Positions 37,002-45,228 of a stretch of DNA of 64,000 nucleotides are shown one piece after another. This stretch comes from Nocardiopsis flavescens (GTDB lineage: Bacteria; Actinomycetota; Actinomycetes; Streptosporangiales; Streptosporangiaceae). The notes below the pieces were generated by a model. That model was given only the letters and a program-made list of their open reading frames with translations. It had not been told where the DNA came from and did not search any database. Location of the stretch: the NCBI RefSeq assembly GCF_900141985.1, contig NZ_FQZK01000005.1, positions 299,590 through 363,589 on the forward strand, written 5' to 3'. Made by a program: the position numbers and the translations under genes. Within the stretch, counting starts at the first letter, position 1. Each line of letters begins with the position of its first letter.

Positions 37002-38864
37002 TCAGCGCTCGATCTGTGTCACGTCGCGGGCCGCGCCGGTGGAGGCCGAGGTGGCCATCGCGGCGTAGGCACGCAGCGCGGCCGTCACCGGACGCTGCCG
37101 GTCGCGCGGCTGGAACCGCCCCAGCTCCTTGAGCAGGCGCTCGCGGCGCGTGTCCAGCTCGTCCCGGGACACCTCCAGCACGATGCTCCGGCCGGGGATG
37201 TCGATGCTGATGACGTCGCCGTCCTCGACCAGGGCGATGTCGCCGCCCGCCGCCGCCTCCGGGGAGGCATGGCCGATGGACAGCCCCGAGGTGCCGCCGG
37301 AGAAGCGCCCGTCGGTGATGAGCGCGCACGCCTTGCCCAGGCCGCGGCCCTTGAGGAAGCTCGTCGGGTACAGCATCTCCTGCATGCCCGGACCGCCCTT
37401 GGGGCCCTCGTAGCGGATGACCACCACGTCGCCGGGCCCGACCCGCTTGCCGAGGATGCCGTCCACGGCGTCCTCCTGCGACTCGAACACCTTGGCGGGG
37501 CCGGAGAAGGTCCACAGCTCCTCCTCCACGCCCGCCGTCTTGACGATCGCGCCGTCCGGGGCGAGGTTGCCGAACAGCACCGCCAGGCCGCCGTCCTTGG
37601 TGTAGGCGTGCTCCACGGAGCGGATGCAGCCGTTCTCCCGGTCGGTGTCCAGGCTGTCCCAGCGGGTGCTCTGCGAGTACGCCCGGGTGGTGCGCACCCC
37701 GCCCGGCGCGGCGTGGAACAGCTCCACGGCCTCGGGCAGGACGGTGTCGGAGGAGATGTCCCACTCGGCCAGGTACTCGCCGACGGTCTTGCCGTGCACG
37801 GTCGGCAGCGAGGTGTCCAGCAGCCCGCCGCGGGCCAGCTCGCCCAGGATGGCGGGGATGCCGCCGGCCCGGTGGACGTCCTCGACGTGGTACTTGTCGG
37901 TGTTGGGCGCCACCTTGCTCAGGCACGGCACCCGGCGCGAGACCGCGTCGATGTCGGTCAGGCCGAAGTCGACGCCGGCCTCGGTCGCGGCGGCCAGCAG
38001 GTGCAGGATCGTGTTGGTGGACCCGCCCATGGCCACGTCCAGGGCCATGGCGTTGCCGAACGCGGCCGGGGTGGCGATCGACAGCGGCAGCACCGAGTCG
38101 TCGTCCTGCCCGTAGTAGCGCTCGGCTGCCTCCACGACCAGCCGGCCGGCGTCCTCGTACAGCGCGCGGCGGGCGGTGTGGGTGGCCAGGACGGTGCCGT
38201 TGCCCGGCAGCGCCAGGCCGATGGCCTCGGTGAGGCAGTTCATCGAGTTGGCGGTGAACATGCCCGAGCACGAACCGCAGGTCGGGCAGGCGTTCTCCTC
38301 CATCTCGTCCAGCTCGGCCTGCGACACGCTCTCGTCGGCCGCGGCGATCATGGGGTTGATCAGGTCGAGCTTCTTGACGGTGGTGGCGGTGCCGTTGACG
38401 ACGGTCACCTTGCCCGCCTCCATCGGCCCGCCGGAGACGAACACGGTGGGGATGTTGAGGCGCAGCGCGGCCAGCAGCATGCCCGGGGTGATTTTGTCGC
38501 AGTTGGACACGCACACCAGGGCGTCGGCGCAGTGCGCGTTGACCATGTACTCCACGGCGTCGGCGATCAGCTCGCGGCTGGGCAGCGAGTAGAGCATGCC
38601 GCCGTGGCCCATGGCGATGCCGTCGTCGACGGCGATGGTGTTGAACTCGCGGGGCACGCCGCCCGCGGCGCGGACGGAGTCGGCGACGACGTCGGCGACC
38701 TCGCGCAGGTGCACGTGGCCGGGGACGAACTGGGTGAAGCTGTTGGCCACGGCCACGATGGGCTTGCCGAAGTCCTCGCTCTGTACGCCGGTGGCGCGCA
38801 TGAGGGCGCGCGCTCCCGCCATGTTCCGGCCGTGGGTGACGGTGCGTGAGCGTAGGGGTGGCAT
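37002..38864 (-). CDS. ilvD: Dihydroxy-acid dehydratase IlvD
   Basis: 620 residues, the length of the long IlvD class. It removes water from dihydroxy-acids to give the keto acids of valine, isoleucine and leucine synthesis. Motifs are [16 protein letters not shown] and [18 protein letters not shown], which carry the Fe-S cysteines, [10 protein letters not shown] and [17 protein letters not shown] near the active site. The ATG follows GGGAG at eight bases. An ATG five codons upstream is worse placed. TACCAT about 35 bases upstream is a likely -10. It stands alone, away from the other ilv genes. Confidence 0.97.
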   Translation of the reverse strand: MPPLRSRTVTHGRNMAGARALMRATGVQSEDFGKPIVAVANSFTQFVPGHVHLREVADVVADSVRAAGGVPREFNTIAVDDGIAMGHGGMLYSLPSRELIADAVEYMVNAHCADALVCVSNCDKITPGMLLAALRLNIPTVFVSGGPMEAGKVTVVNGTATTVKKLDLINPMIAAADESVSQAELDEMEENACPTCGSCSGMFTANSMNCLTEAIGLALPGNGTVLATHTARRALYEDAGRLVVEAAERYYGQDDDSVLPLSIATPAAFGNAMALDVAMGGSTNTILHLLAAATEAGVDFGLTDIDAVSRRVPCLSKVAPNTDKYHVEDVHRAGGIPAILGELARGGLLDTSLPTVHGKTVGEYLAEWDISSDTVLPEAVELFHAAPGGVRTTRAYSQSTRWDSLDTDRENGCIRSVEHAYTKDGGLAVLFGNLAPDGAIVKTAGVEEELWTFSGPAKVFESQEDAVDGILGKRVGPGDVVVIRYEGPKGGPGMQEMLYPTSFLKGRGLGKACALITDGRFSGGTSGLSIGHASPEAAAGGDIALVEDGDVISIDIPGRSIVLEVSRDELDTRRERLLKELGRFQPRDRQRPVTAALRAYAAMATSASTGAARDVTQIER

Positions 38865-39024
38865 GGCGCGGACTCCCATCGTTACGGGTGTTTCCCCTTG
38901 ATGGTAGCCCCCTTCCGGCGCGCTCGCGGTCTCAGGGAGGAAGACGTGGGTTCCGCATACCGAGACGGGATGCGGATTCGCCCTGTTCGGGTTCCGTGCG
39001 GGGGCCGGACCGGGGCACACGTGA

Positions 39025-39060
39025 GGCCCGGGGACCACGGCGTTGTGGTCCGGCCGGGCC
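39025..39060 (-). terminator. Hairpin after the NERD gene
   Basis: GGACCAC/GTGGTCC with a six-base loop, extended by GGCCCGG/CCGGGCC with a two-base bulge, 15 bases after the stop on the minus strand. Confidence 0.55.
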
Positions 39061-39074
39061 GTCGGGATCGCGTG

Positions 39075-39893
39075 TCAGTTCCGCGGCGGCAGTACCCGCT
39101 CCGCCGCCTTGTGGATGTCCTCGATCTCCTGCTCGGTCAGGCGGGCCCGCCCGGTGCGCAGCCACTTGCGGACCTTGGTGCCGGAGATGATGTCCACGCC
39201 CCGCAGCCGGTGGCTGTCCCAGGGCATGCCGGGGCCGTAGATGGCCAGGGAGGCGCGCACCTTGATCTCGCGGCCGAGCTCCTTGCTGATGAGCTCCTCC
39301 GCCCGCTTGGCCTCCTCCAGCGCCTCGTCGATGCGCTGGTTCTTGTTGAACCGCCCGTGGTAGAGCTGTTCGAGCTTGTTGCGCAGCGGCAGCCGCTTGT
39401 CCCAGGACTCGGAGTCGATGGCGAACGCGCCGCGCCGACCCACGATGAAGTGGTCGATCTGGCCGTTGCCGCCGGGCACCGTGCGGGCGTGCAGGACGCG
39501 GTAGCCGAGCTGTTTCATGAGCTTGAGCTGGACCTCGGTCTTGCGCTGGGCGGCCGAGGGCTTGCGCCAGCGGGGGATCTCCGACTCGCGCCTGGACTGG
39601 TACATCGAGATGCCGACCATGGCAGCGATCCCCAGGGTCGCGCCGATCCGCCAGTCGGAGGTGATCAGGGCGCACGCGACCGCGACCGCGACGGCGGAGA
39701 CACCGCGCACGGCCCATTTGCGGGCGGCCCCCTTCTCGCGGAGGGCCCCGTAAAGTGCCTTCGCGCCCGAAATGTCCTTTTGTGTCTTTTGGTTGGGGAA
39801 GAAGGGGTTCTCGGACCTCTCGGGCCCGGGCTTCTTGGACGACGCGTTCACTCTGGTTGCCGATTCCACGTCGGACAGGTTAGTTCCACTCAT
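39075..39893 (-). CDS. NERD domain membrane protein
   Basis: 272 residues. A basic, soluble head of about 60 residues is followed by two hydrophobic segments (VSAVAVAVACALITS; IGATLGIAAMVGIS) and, from about residue 115, a NERD nuclease-related domain: KTEVQLKLMKQLGYRVLH, GGNGQIDHFIVGRRGAFAIDS. The family shares the core of restriction-type nucleases. D and the QIDH segment are kept, but activity is unproven. An AGGA lies seven bases before the ATG, and TAGGAC six bases before it could instead mark a leaderless start. Confidence 0.88.
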   Translation of the reverse strand: MSGTNLSDVESATRVNASSKKPGPERSENPFFPNQKTQKDISGAKALYGALREKGAARKWAVRGVSAVAVAVACALITSDWRIGATLGIAAMVGISMYQSRRESEIPRWRKPSAAQRKTEVQLKLMKQLGYRVLHARTVPGGNGQIDHFIVGRRGAFAIDSESWDKRLPLRNKLEQLYHGRFNKNQRIDEALEEAKRAEELISKELGREIKVRASLAIYGPGMPWDSHRLRGVDIISGTKVRKWLRTGRARLTEQEIEDIHKAAERVLPPRN

Positions 39894-40063
39894 ATCCGAG
39901 TCCTAGTGCATTACTTCTCACACTTTCCTCCCCTTGTTCTGTGGCTCCGGGTGGTGTCGGAACCGCAAGGGCGGGGAAGGATAGGTGATTCGCCGATCTC
40001 TCCAGAGAACTTCGGTTCCACCTCTCGTGGTGCCCGTTGGCGTGCCCGCTAATCTGGGTCGGT

Positions 40064-41503
40064 ATGACCGAGATCCATGACCTTCCGGCCCACCGGCTCG
40101 CCGCGATGGTCCGCAGTCGTGAACTGTCCCCTCGTGAGATCACAGAGCACGTTCTGTCCCGTACCGAACGGCACGGTCCCGCCCTGGGGGCCTACATTAC
40201 GGTCATAGCGGAAAAGGCCTTGGAGCAAGCCCGATATGCCGAGAAACGGGCCATGGCCGACACGCCGGAGACGCTGCCCCCCTTGCTCGGGATCCCCGTC
40301 CCCGTCAAGGACCTCGAACCCCTCGCCGGAGTCCGCGCCACCTACGGCTCACGCGTGATGGCCGACAACGTCGCGTCCTTCGACTCCGACACCGTCGCCC
40401 GCCTGCGCGCCGCAGGGGCGGTCTTCACCGGCAAGACCAACACCCCCGAGTTCGGGTCCGGCTGCTACACCGAGAACGAGGTCGCCCCGCCCGCCCGCAA
40501 CCCCTGGAACCCGGAGCTGTCCCCGGGCGGTTCCAGCGGGGGCGCCGCGGTGGCCGTCGCCGCCGGGCTGGCCCCCGTCGCCCACGCGAGCGACGGCGGC
40601 GGGTCCATCCGCATCCCCGCCTCCGTGTGCGGGCTGTTCGGCCTCAAACCCACCCGGGGCCGCGTCTCCGGCGCCCCGGCCAAGCCCGACCTCGTCGGCC
40701 TCTCCACGAGCGGCCCCCTCACCCGGCACGTCGCCGACGCCGCGCTGCTGCTCGACGTCATGTCCGGGAACCGCCCGGGCGACTACCACACCGCTCCGCC
40801 GCTGCCGCCCGGCGAGACCTTCGCCGACCACGCCGGCCGCGAGCCGGGGCGGCTGCGCATCGGCCACTACGCCCACACCGGGTCGGCCGGGATCCCCGTC
40901 CACCCCGAGGTCCTGGCGGCCCACGAGGCGACCCTGCGCTTGCTCGCGGACCTGGGACACGAGGTCGAGGAGATCCCCGAGCCGGGCGACGCGCACTTCG
41001 GCGGGACCTTCTCCGACGACTTCGCGCTCGTGTGGGCGGCGATGGCCTCGGCCACCCCCGTCCCCGCCGGGCGCGAGCACGAACTCGGCGAGCTCAACCG
41101 CTGGCTGCGCGAGCGCGCCCGAGCGCTCCCGGTCCCGGACTACATCGCCGCCTGCGCCCGCCTCCAGCGCGGGATCCGCTCGTGGCTGGCCGCGACCGGG
41201 GAGCACGACGCGGTGGTCACCCCGGCGCTGGCCTCGCCCCCGGTCCCTGTCGGGTACTTCACCGGCGACGGCCCCGGGGAGGAGTTCCGGCGGATGACCG
41301 CGTTCACCCCGTTCACGTCGGTCTTCAACGTCACCGGCCAGCCGTCCATGAGCGTGCCCCTGCACCACGCGGCCGACGGCTCCCCGCTGGGCTCCATGGT
41401 CACCGGCCGGATGGGCGGGGAGCCCCTGCTGCTGTCCCTGGCGGCACAGCTGGAGCGGGCCCGCCCTTGGGCCGACCGGGTCCCCCCGGTCTGGAACGCG
41501 TGA
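40064..41503 (+). CDS. Amidase signature family enzyme
   Basis: 479 residues. The Ser-Ser-Lys triad is visible: VPVKDLEP (lysine), SDGGGSIRIPAS (cis-serine) and SPGGSSGGAAVAVAAG (nucleophile region). GKTNTPEFG and PTRGRVSGAP also match. It hydrolyses an amide, but the substrate is unknown. It is not GatA, because there are no gatB/gatC neighbours and details differ. TAATCT eight bases before the ATG suggests a leaderless or nearly leaderless transcript. Confidence 0.92.
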   Translation: MTEIHDLPAHRLAAMVRSRELSPREITEHVLSRTERHGPALGAYITVIAEKALEQARYAEKRAMADTPETLPPLLGIPVPVKDLEPLAGVRATYGSRVMADNVASFDSDTVARLRAAGAVFTGKTNTPEFGSGCYTENEVAPPARNPWNPELSPGGSSGGAAVAVAAGLAPVAHASDGGGSIRIPASVCGLFGLKPTRGRVSGAPAKPDLVGLSTSGPLTRHVADAALLLDVMSGNRPGDYHTAPPLPPGETFADHAGREPGRLRIGHYAHTGSAGIPVHPEVLAAHEATLRLLADLGHEVEEIPEPGDAHFGGTFSDDFALVWAAMASATPVPAGREHELGELNRWLRERARALPVPDYIAACARLQRGIRSWLAATGEHDAVVTPALASPPVPVGYFTGDGPGEEFRRMTAFTPFTSVFNVTGQPSMSVPLHHAADGSPLGSMVTGRMGGEPLLLSLAAQLERARPWADRVPPVWNA

Positions 41504-41531
41504 GCGGACCCGCCCGGGCGGGGACCGCGGA

Positions 41532-42872
41532 TCAGTCCCCGCCCCGCCCGGCCGGGTCCTCCGGCGCGGCCGGGCCGGACTCCGCCACCGGGGCGACCAT
41601 CCCGACCGCGCCCGCGGGGGGAGCCGCCTCGGCGATCCCGGAGGCCTCCACCGGTGCCGTCTCCGCGGCCTCGGCCGGCGGCTCGGGCACGAGCGGGCTC
41701 AGCAGCGCCGCCACCGTGACCAGCACGGCCGCTCCCAGCACACCGCCCGAGATCCCCATGAGGTCGATCAGGCCGCCCGCCAGCGGGCCGGCGATCGCGC
41801 CGCCCGCGCCCAGCGCCGTGGCCATCCACCCGAACGCCTCCGCGCGCCGGTCGGACGGGGCCAGGTCGCCCAGCCGGCCCATCGTGGCGGCCAGGGTGGG
41901 GGCGATCGCCAGGCCGGACAGGAACAGCAGCGGCGTCACCCACAGCGGTGTGGACAGCTCCATCAGCGGCGGCGTGAACGGCAGCAGCACCGCCACGCCC
42001 GCGGCCGAGGCGAACGAGCGGCGCACCAGGCGCGGCCGTCCCCGCAGGCCCCCGGCGATGGCGCCGCCCACGAGGGAGCCCAGCGCCCACACCGACGCCA
42101 GCACCATCACCAGGTACGGGGCGTTCAGCTCGTTGGCCCAGGCCACGATGACCAGGTCCACGCCCATGATCCCGCTCACCATCAGCAGGCACATCGCGAA
42201 CAGCACCACCAGGGCGGGCTCGCGCAGCAGGCTCCGCCGCGGACCGGCCGACGCCGGGGCCGCGCCCGGATCCACCGGGGCCGGGCCGGTCACCCCGGCC
42301 CGGCGCAGGGCCAGGGCGAAGCCCAGCGCGCCCAGCAGGCCCAGCACCGCGAGCATCACCAGCGCCCAGCGCGCCCCGGCGAAGGCCACCGCGCCCGCGG
42401 TCAGGATGGGGCAGAAGACGAACAGCAGCTCCTGCGTGGTGGCCTCGGCCGCGTAGATCGCCTGTCGCTCCGGGCCGCGGGTCAACCGCGGCCACAGCGC
42501 CCGCACGATCTGGTTCGCGGGGGTGCCGAACAGGCCGGTCCCCAGCGCCAGCGGGATCGACACCCACCACAGCGAGCCCGGCAGCCACGTCAGCGCCAGC
42601 AGCCCCACCGTGAACACCACGCCGCACACCAGCACCAGCCGGTCCGTGCCGCCCTTGTCCGCCATCCGCCCGCGCAGCGGCCCCACGAGCGCGATGCCCA
42701 GGGTGAAGGAGCCCGCCACCAGTCCCGCCAGCGAGTAGGAGTCCGTCCACTCCACCACCAGGAAGGTGACCGCGATCATCAGGCCGGGGGTGTAGAAGCG
42801 TGCGGTCAGCGACCAGGCGAGCAGGGACAGGACGTGGGGGACGGCGAACAGCCGCCGGTAGTTCGCGAGCAC
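41532..42872 (-). CDS. MFS transporter
   Basis: 446 residues with about twelve membrane helices in two halves (residues 10-190 and 225-400). GPLRGRMADKGGTDR is the MFS motif A loop between helices 2 and 3. A Pro/Ala-rich tail of about 45 residues is cytoplasmic. It is probably an efflux permease; the substrate is unknown. The GTG start is preceded by TAATCT exactly six bases away, so it is probably leaderless. It is convergent with the amidase and divergent from malQ. Confidence 0.9.
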   Translation of the reverse strand: MLANYRRLFAVPHVLSLLAWSLTARFYTPGLMIAVTFLVVEWTDSYSLAGLVAGSFTLGIALVGPLRGRMADKGGTDRLVLVCGVVFTVGLLALTWLPGSLWWVSIPLALGTGLFGTPANQIVRALWPRLTRGPERQAIYAAEATTQELLFVFCPILTAGAVAFAGARWALVMLAVLGLLGALGFALALRRAGVTGPAPVDPGAAPASAGPRRSLLREPALVVLFAMCLLMVSGIMGVDLVIVAWANELNAPYLVMVLASVWALGSLVGGAIAGGLRGRPRLVRRSFASAAGVAVLLPFTPPLMELSTPLWVTPLLFLSGLAIAPTLAATMGRLGDLAPSDRRAEAFGWMATALGAGGAIAGPLAGGLIDLMGISGGVLGAAVLVTVAALLSPLVPEPPAEAAETAPVEASGIAEAAPPAGAVGMVAPVAESGPAAPEDPAGRGGD

Positions 42873-42958
42873 ACCCCCAGATTATGCAGGGAGTGCAGGT
42901 GGAGGGCCATCCGAATATCGATACCCCCGGCGGCATGGCTCCCGGGACGGCGCTCCCC

Positions 42959-42993
42959 GGGCCCCGTCCGGCGCGACGCGCCGGACGGGGCCC
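42959..42993. other. 17-bp perfect hairpin between divergent promoters
   Basis: GGGCCCCGTCCGGCGCG, one base, then its exact complement. Both flanking genes read away from it, so it ends neither. It could be a terminator of an unseen RNA, a protein-binding palindrome, or a former mobile sequence. Confidence 0.6.
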
Positions 42994-43103
42994 GGAACGA
43001 ACCTCCCCTTTCCTTTCAGGGCGGGCCCAAGCGGGCGGCGGGCGGCCGGTACCGGCCCGTCCTTGCGGTGTACGGAGCCCCGCGTAGGGCATGATCGGAT
43101 TCT

Positions 43104-45140
43104 GTGAGGGACGTTCAGCTGGCCCGCGCGGCCGAGCAGCACGGTGTCGCGACGAGTTACGAGGACTGGCGGGGGCGCAGGGTCCCCGTCGATCCCGACG
43201 TCGTCCGCCATGTCCTGGCCGCCCTGGGCGCGGATCCGGACCAGGCGCCGCCCGACCGGGCGCCCGGCCTGCTCCCGCCCGCGGTCGTCCTGCGCGAGGG
43301 CAAGGCGCCCGAGCAGGTGCTACCCGAGGGCGCGCACAGTACGGTGGAGACCGCCGACGGCTCCCTGCTGCCCTTCGACCAGGGGCTGCCCCTGGGCGTC
43401 CACACGCTGCGCGCCACCCACCGCGGCACCGAGCACGACGCGCCGCTGCTGGTCGTCCCCGACCGGATCGAGCCCACCGCGCTCCGCGAGAACCCCCGCC
43501 TGTGGGGCCTGATGACCCAGCTCTACAGCGTCCGCTCCCGCGCCTCCTGGGGCATCGGGGACCTGCACGACCTCTCGGAGGTCTGCGACTGGGGTTCCCG
43601 CGACCTGGGCGCCGGCTTCGTCCTCATCAACCCCGTGCACGCCACCGAGCCCGTCGCCCCGGTGGAGCCCTCCCCGTACCTCCCGGTCAGCCGCCGCTAC
43701 GCCAGCCCCCTCTACATCCGCATCGAGGACGTCCCCGAGTACGCCCGCCTGGACCCCGCCCAGCGCGAGGGCGTGCAGCGCCTGGCCCGGCCGCTGCGCG
43801 AACGCGGCCGCACCGCCGACCTGCTCGACCGGGACGCCGTCTGGGAGGCCAAGCGCGCGGCCCTGGAGATCCTCTTCCAGGTGCCCCGCGCCCCTGGCCG
43901 CGAGGCCGCGCTGCGCGCCTATCTGGAACGCGAGGGCCGCCCCCTGGTGGAGTTCGCCACCTGGTCGGCGCTGGCCGAGGAGCACGGGCCCGACCACCGC
44001 ACCTGGCCCGCACGCCTGCGCGACATCGGCGACGACGCCGTCGGCAGGGCGGCCCTGGACCGCTGGCCCCTGGTGGAGTTCCACCGCTGGCTCCAGTGGA
44101 TCCTCGACGAGCAGCTCGCCCGGGCCCAGGACACCGCCCGCGCCGGCGGCATGGGCACGGGCGTCGTGCACGACCTCGCCATCGGCGTGCAGGCGGGCGG
44201 CGCCGACGCCTGGATGTTCGGCGACGCCCTCGTCCGGGGACTGCACGTGGGCGCCCCGCCCGACGAGTTCAACAGCCTGGGCCAGGACTGGGGGCAGCCG
44301 CCCTGGCACCCGCGCCGCCTGGCCGAACGCGGCTACGCGCCGCTGCGCCAGATCCTCGGCCAGGCCATGCGCCACTCCGGCGGGGTGCGCATCGACCACA
44401 TCATGGGGCTGTTCCGCCTGTGGTGCGTGCCCGAGGGGGCCTCCGCCGACCAGGGCACCTACGTCACCTTCGACCACGAGGGGACCGTGGGCGCCCTGCT
44501 GCTGGCCGCCCGCAGCGCCGACGCCGTCGTCATCGGCGAGGACCTGGGCACCGTCGAGCCCTGGGTGCGCGACCACCTGACCGACCGCGGGATCCTGGGC
44601 ACCTCCGTGCTGTGGTTCGAGCAGGACGCCGACGGCGGCCCGCGCGCGCCCGGCGACTGGCGCCGCGACTGCCTGGCCACGGTCGCCACCCACGACCTGC
44701 CCCCGGTGGCGTCGTTCCTGTCCGCCGAGCACGTGGAGCTGCGCGACCGGCTGGGCCTGCTGGCCAGGCCGGTGGAGGAGGAGCGCGCCGACGCCGAGGC
44801 CCGGGTGGAGCGCTGGCGCGCCCTGCTCGTGGAACTGGGACTGCTGGAGGAGGACGCCGACCCGCTCGCCGACCCGGCCGCGGTGGTCACGGCCATGCAC
44901 GCCTACCTCGTGCGGACGCCGGCCCGCATGGTCGGGGTGGCGCTCACCGACGTGGTGGGGGAGCGGCGCATGCAGAACCAGCCGGGGACCGACACCGAGT
45001 ACCCGAACTGGCGGATCCCCCTCACCAACGGCGAGGGCGAGCCCGTCCTGGTGGACGAGCTGCTCGCCGACCCGCGCATGGTGGCGCGCATCCGCCGCAC
45101 CCTGGGCCCCCTCGGCGACGGGACCGGCCGCACGCTGTAG
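43104..45140 (+). CDS. malQ: 4-alpha-glucanotransferase (amylomaltase) MalQ
   Basis: 678 residues, with the N-terminal extension usual in actinobacteria. GH77 motifs are SPYLPVSRRYASPLYIR, GGVRIDHIMGLFRLW (nucleophile aspartate region), VVIGEDLGTVEPWVR (acid/base glutamate) and ATHDLPPVASF (third acid). It rearranges maltodextrins in glycogen or maltose metabolism. The GTG start has no ribosome site, while CATGAT eight bases upstream may make it leaderless. A hairpin separates it from pepN. Confidence 0.95.
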   Translation: MRDVQLARAAEQHGVATSYEDWRGRRVPVDPDVVRHVLAALGADPDQAPPDRAPGLLPPAVVLREGKAPEQVLPEGAHSTVETADGSLLPFDQGLPLGVHTLRATHRGTEHDAPLLVVPDRIEPTALRENPRLWGLMTQLYSVRSRASWGIGDLHDLSEVCDWGSRDLGAGFVLINPVHATEPVAPVEPSPYLPVSRRYASPLYIRIEDVPEYARLDPAQREGVQRLARPLRERGRTADLLDRDAVWEAKRAALEILFQVPRAPGREAALRAYLEREGRPLVEFATWSALAEEHGPDHRTWPARLRDIGDDAVGRAALDRWPLVEFHRWLQWILDEQLARAQDTARAGGMGTGVVHDLAIGVQAGGADAWMFGDALVRGLHVGAPPDEFNSLGQDWGQPPWHPRRLAERGYAPLRQILGQAMRHSGGVRIDHIMGLFRLWCVPEGASADQGTYVTFDHEGTVGALLLAARSADAVVIGEDLGTVEPWVRDHLTDRGILGTSVLWFEQDADGGPRAPGDWRRDCLATVATHDLPPVASFLSAEHVELRDRLGLLARPVEEERADAEARVERWRALLVELGLLEEDADPLADPAAVVTAMHAYLVRTPARMVGVALTDVVGERRMQNQPGTDTEYPNWRIPLTNGEGEPVLVDELLADPRMVARIRRTLGPLGDGTGRTL

Positions 45141-45155
45141 GCCGCCGCGCACACG

Positions 45156-45193
45156 GGACGGGCCCGGAGAGGACTTCCTCCCCGGGCCCGTCC
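45156..45193. terminator. Bidirectional terminator between malQ and pepN
   Basis: A 12-bp stem GGACGGGCCCGG/CCGGGCCCGTCC with an inner AGGA/TCCT pairing, between convergent genes. Confidence 0.65.
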
Positions 45194-45228
45194 GTGCTCC
45201 TGGAGCCCGCGCCCGGGCCCCGGACACC

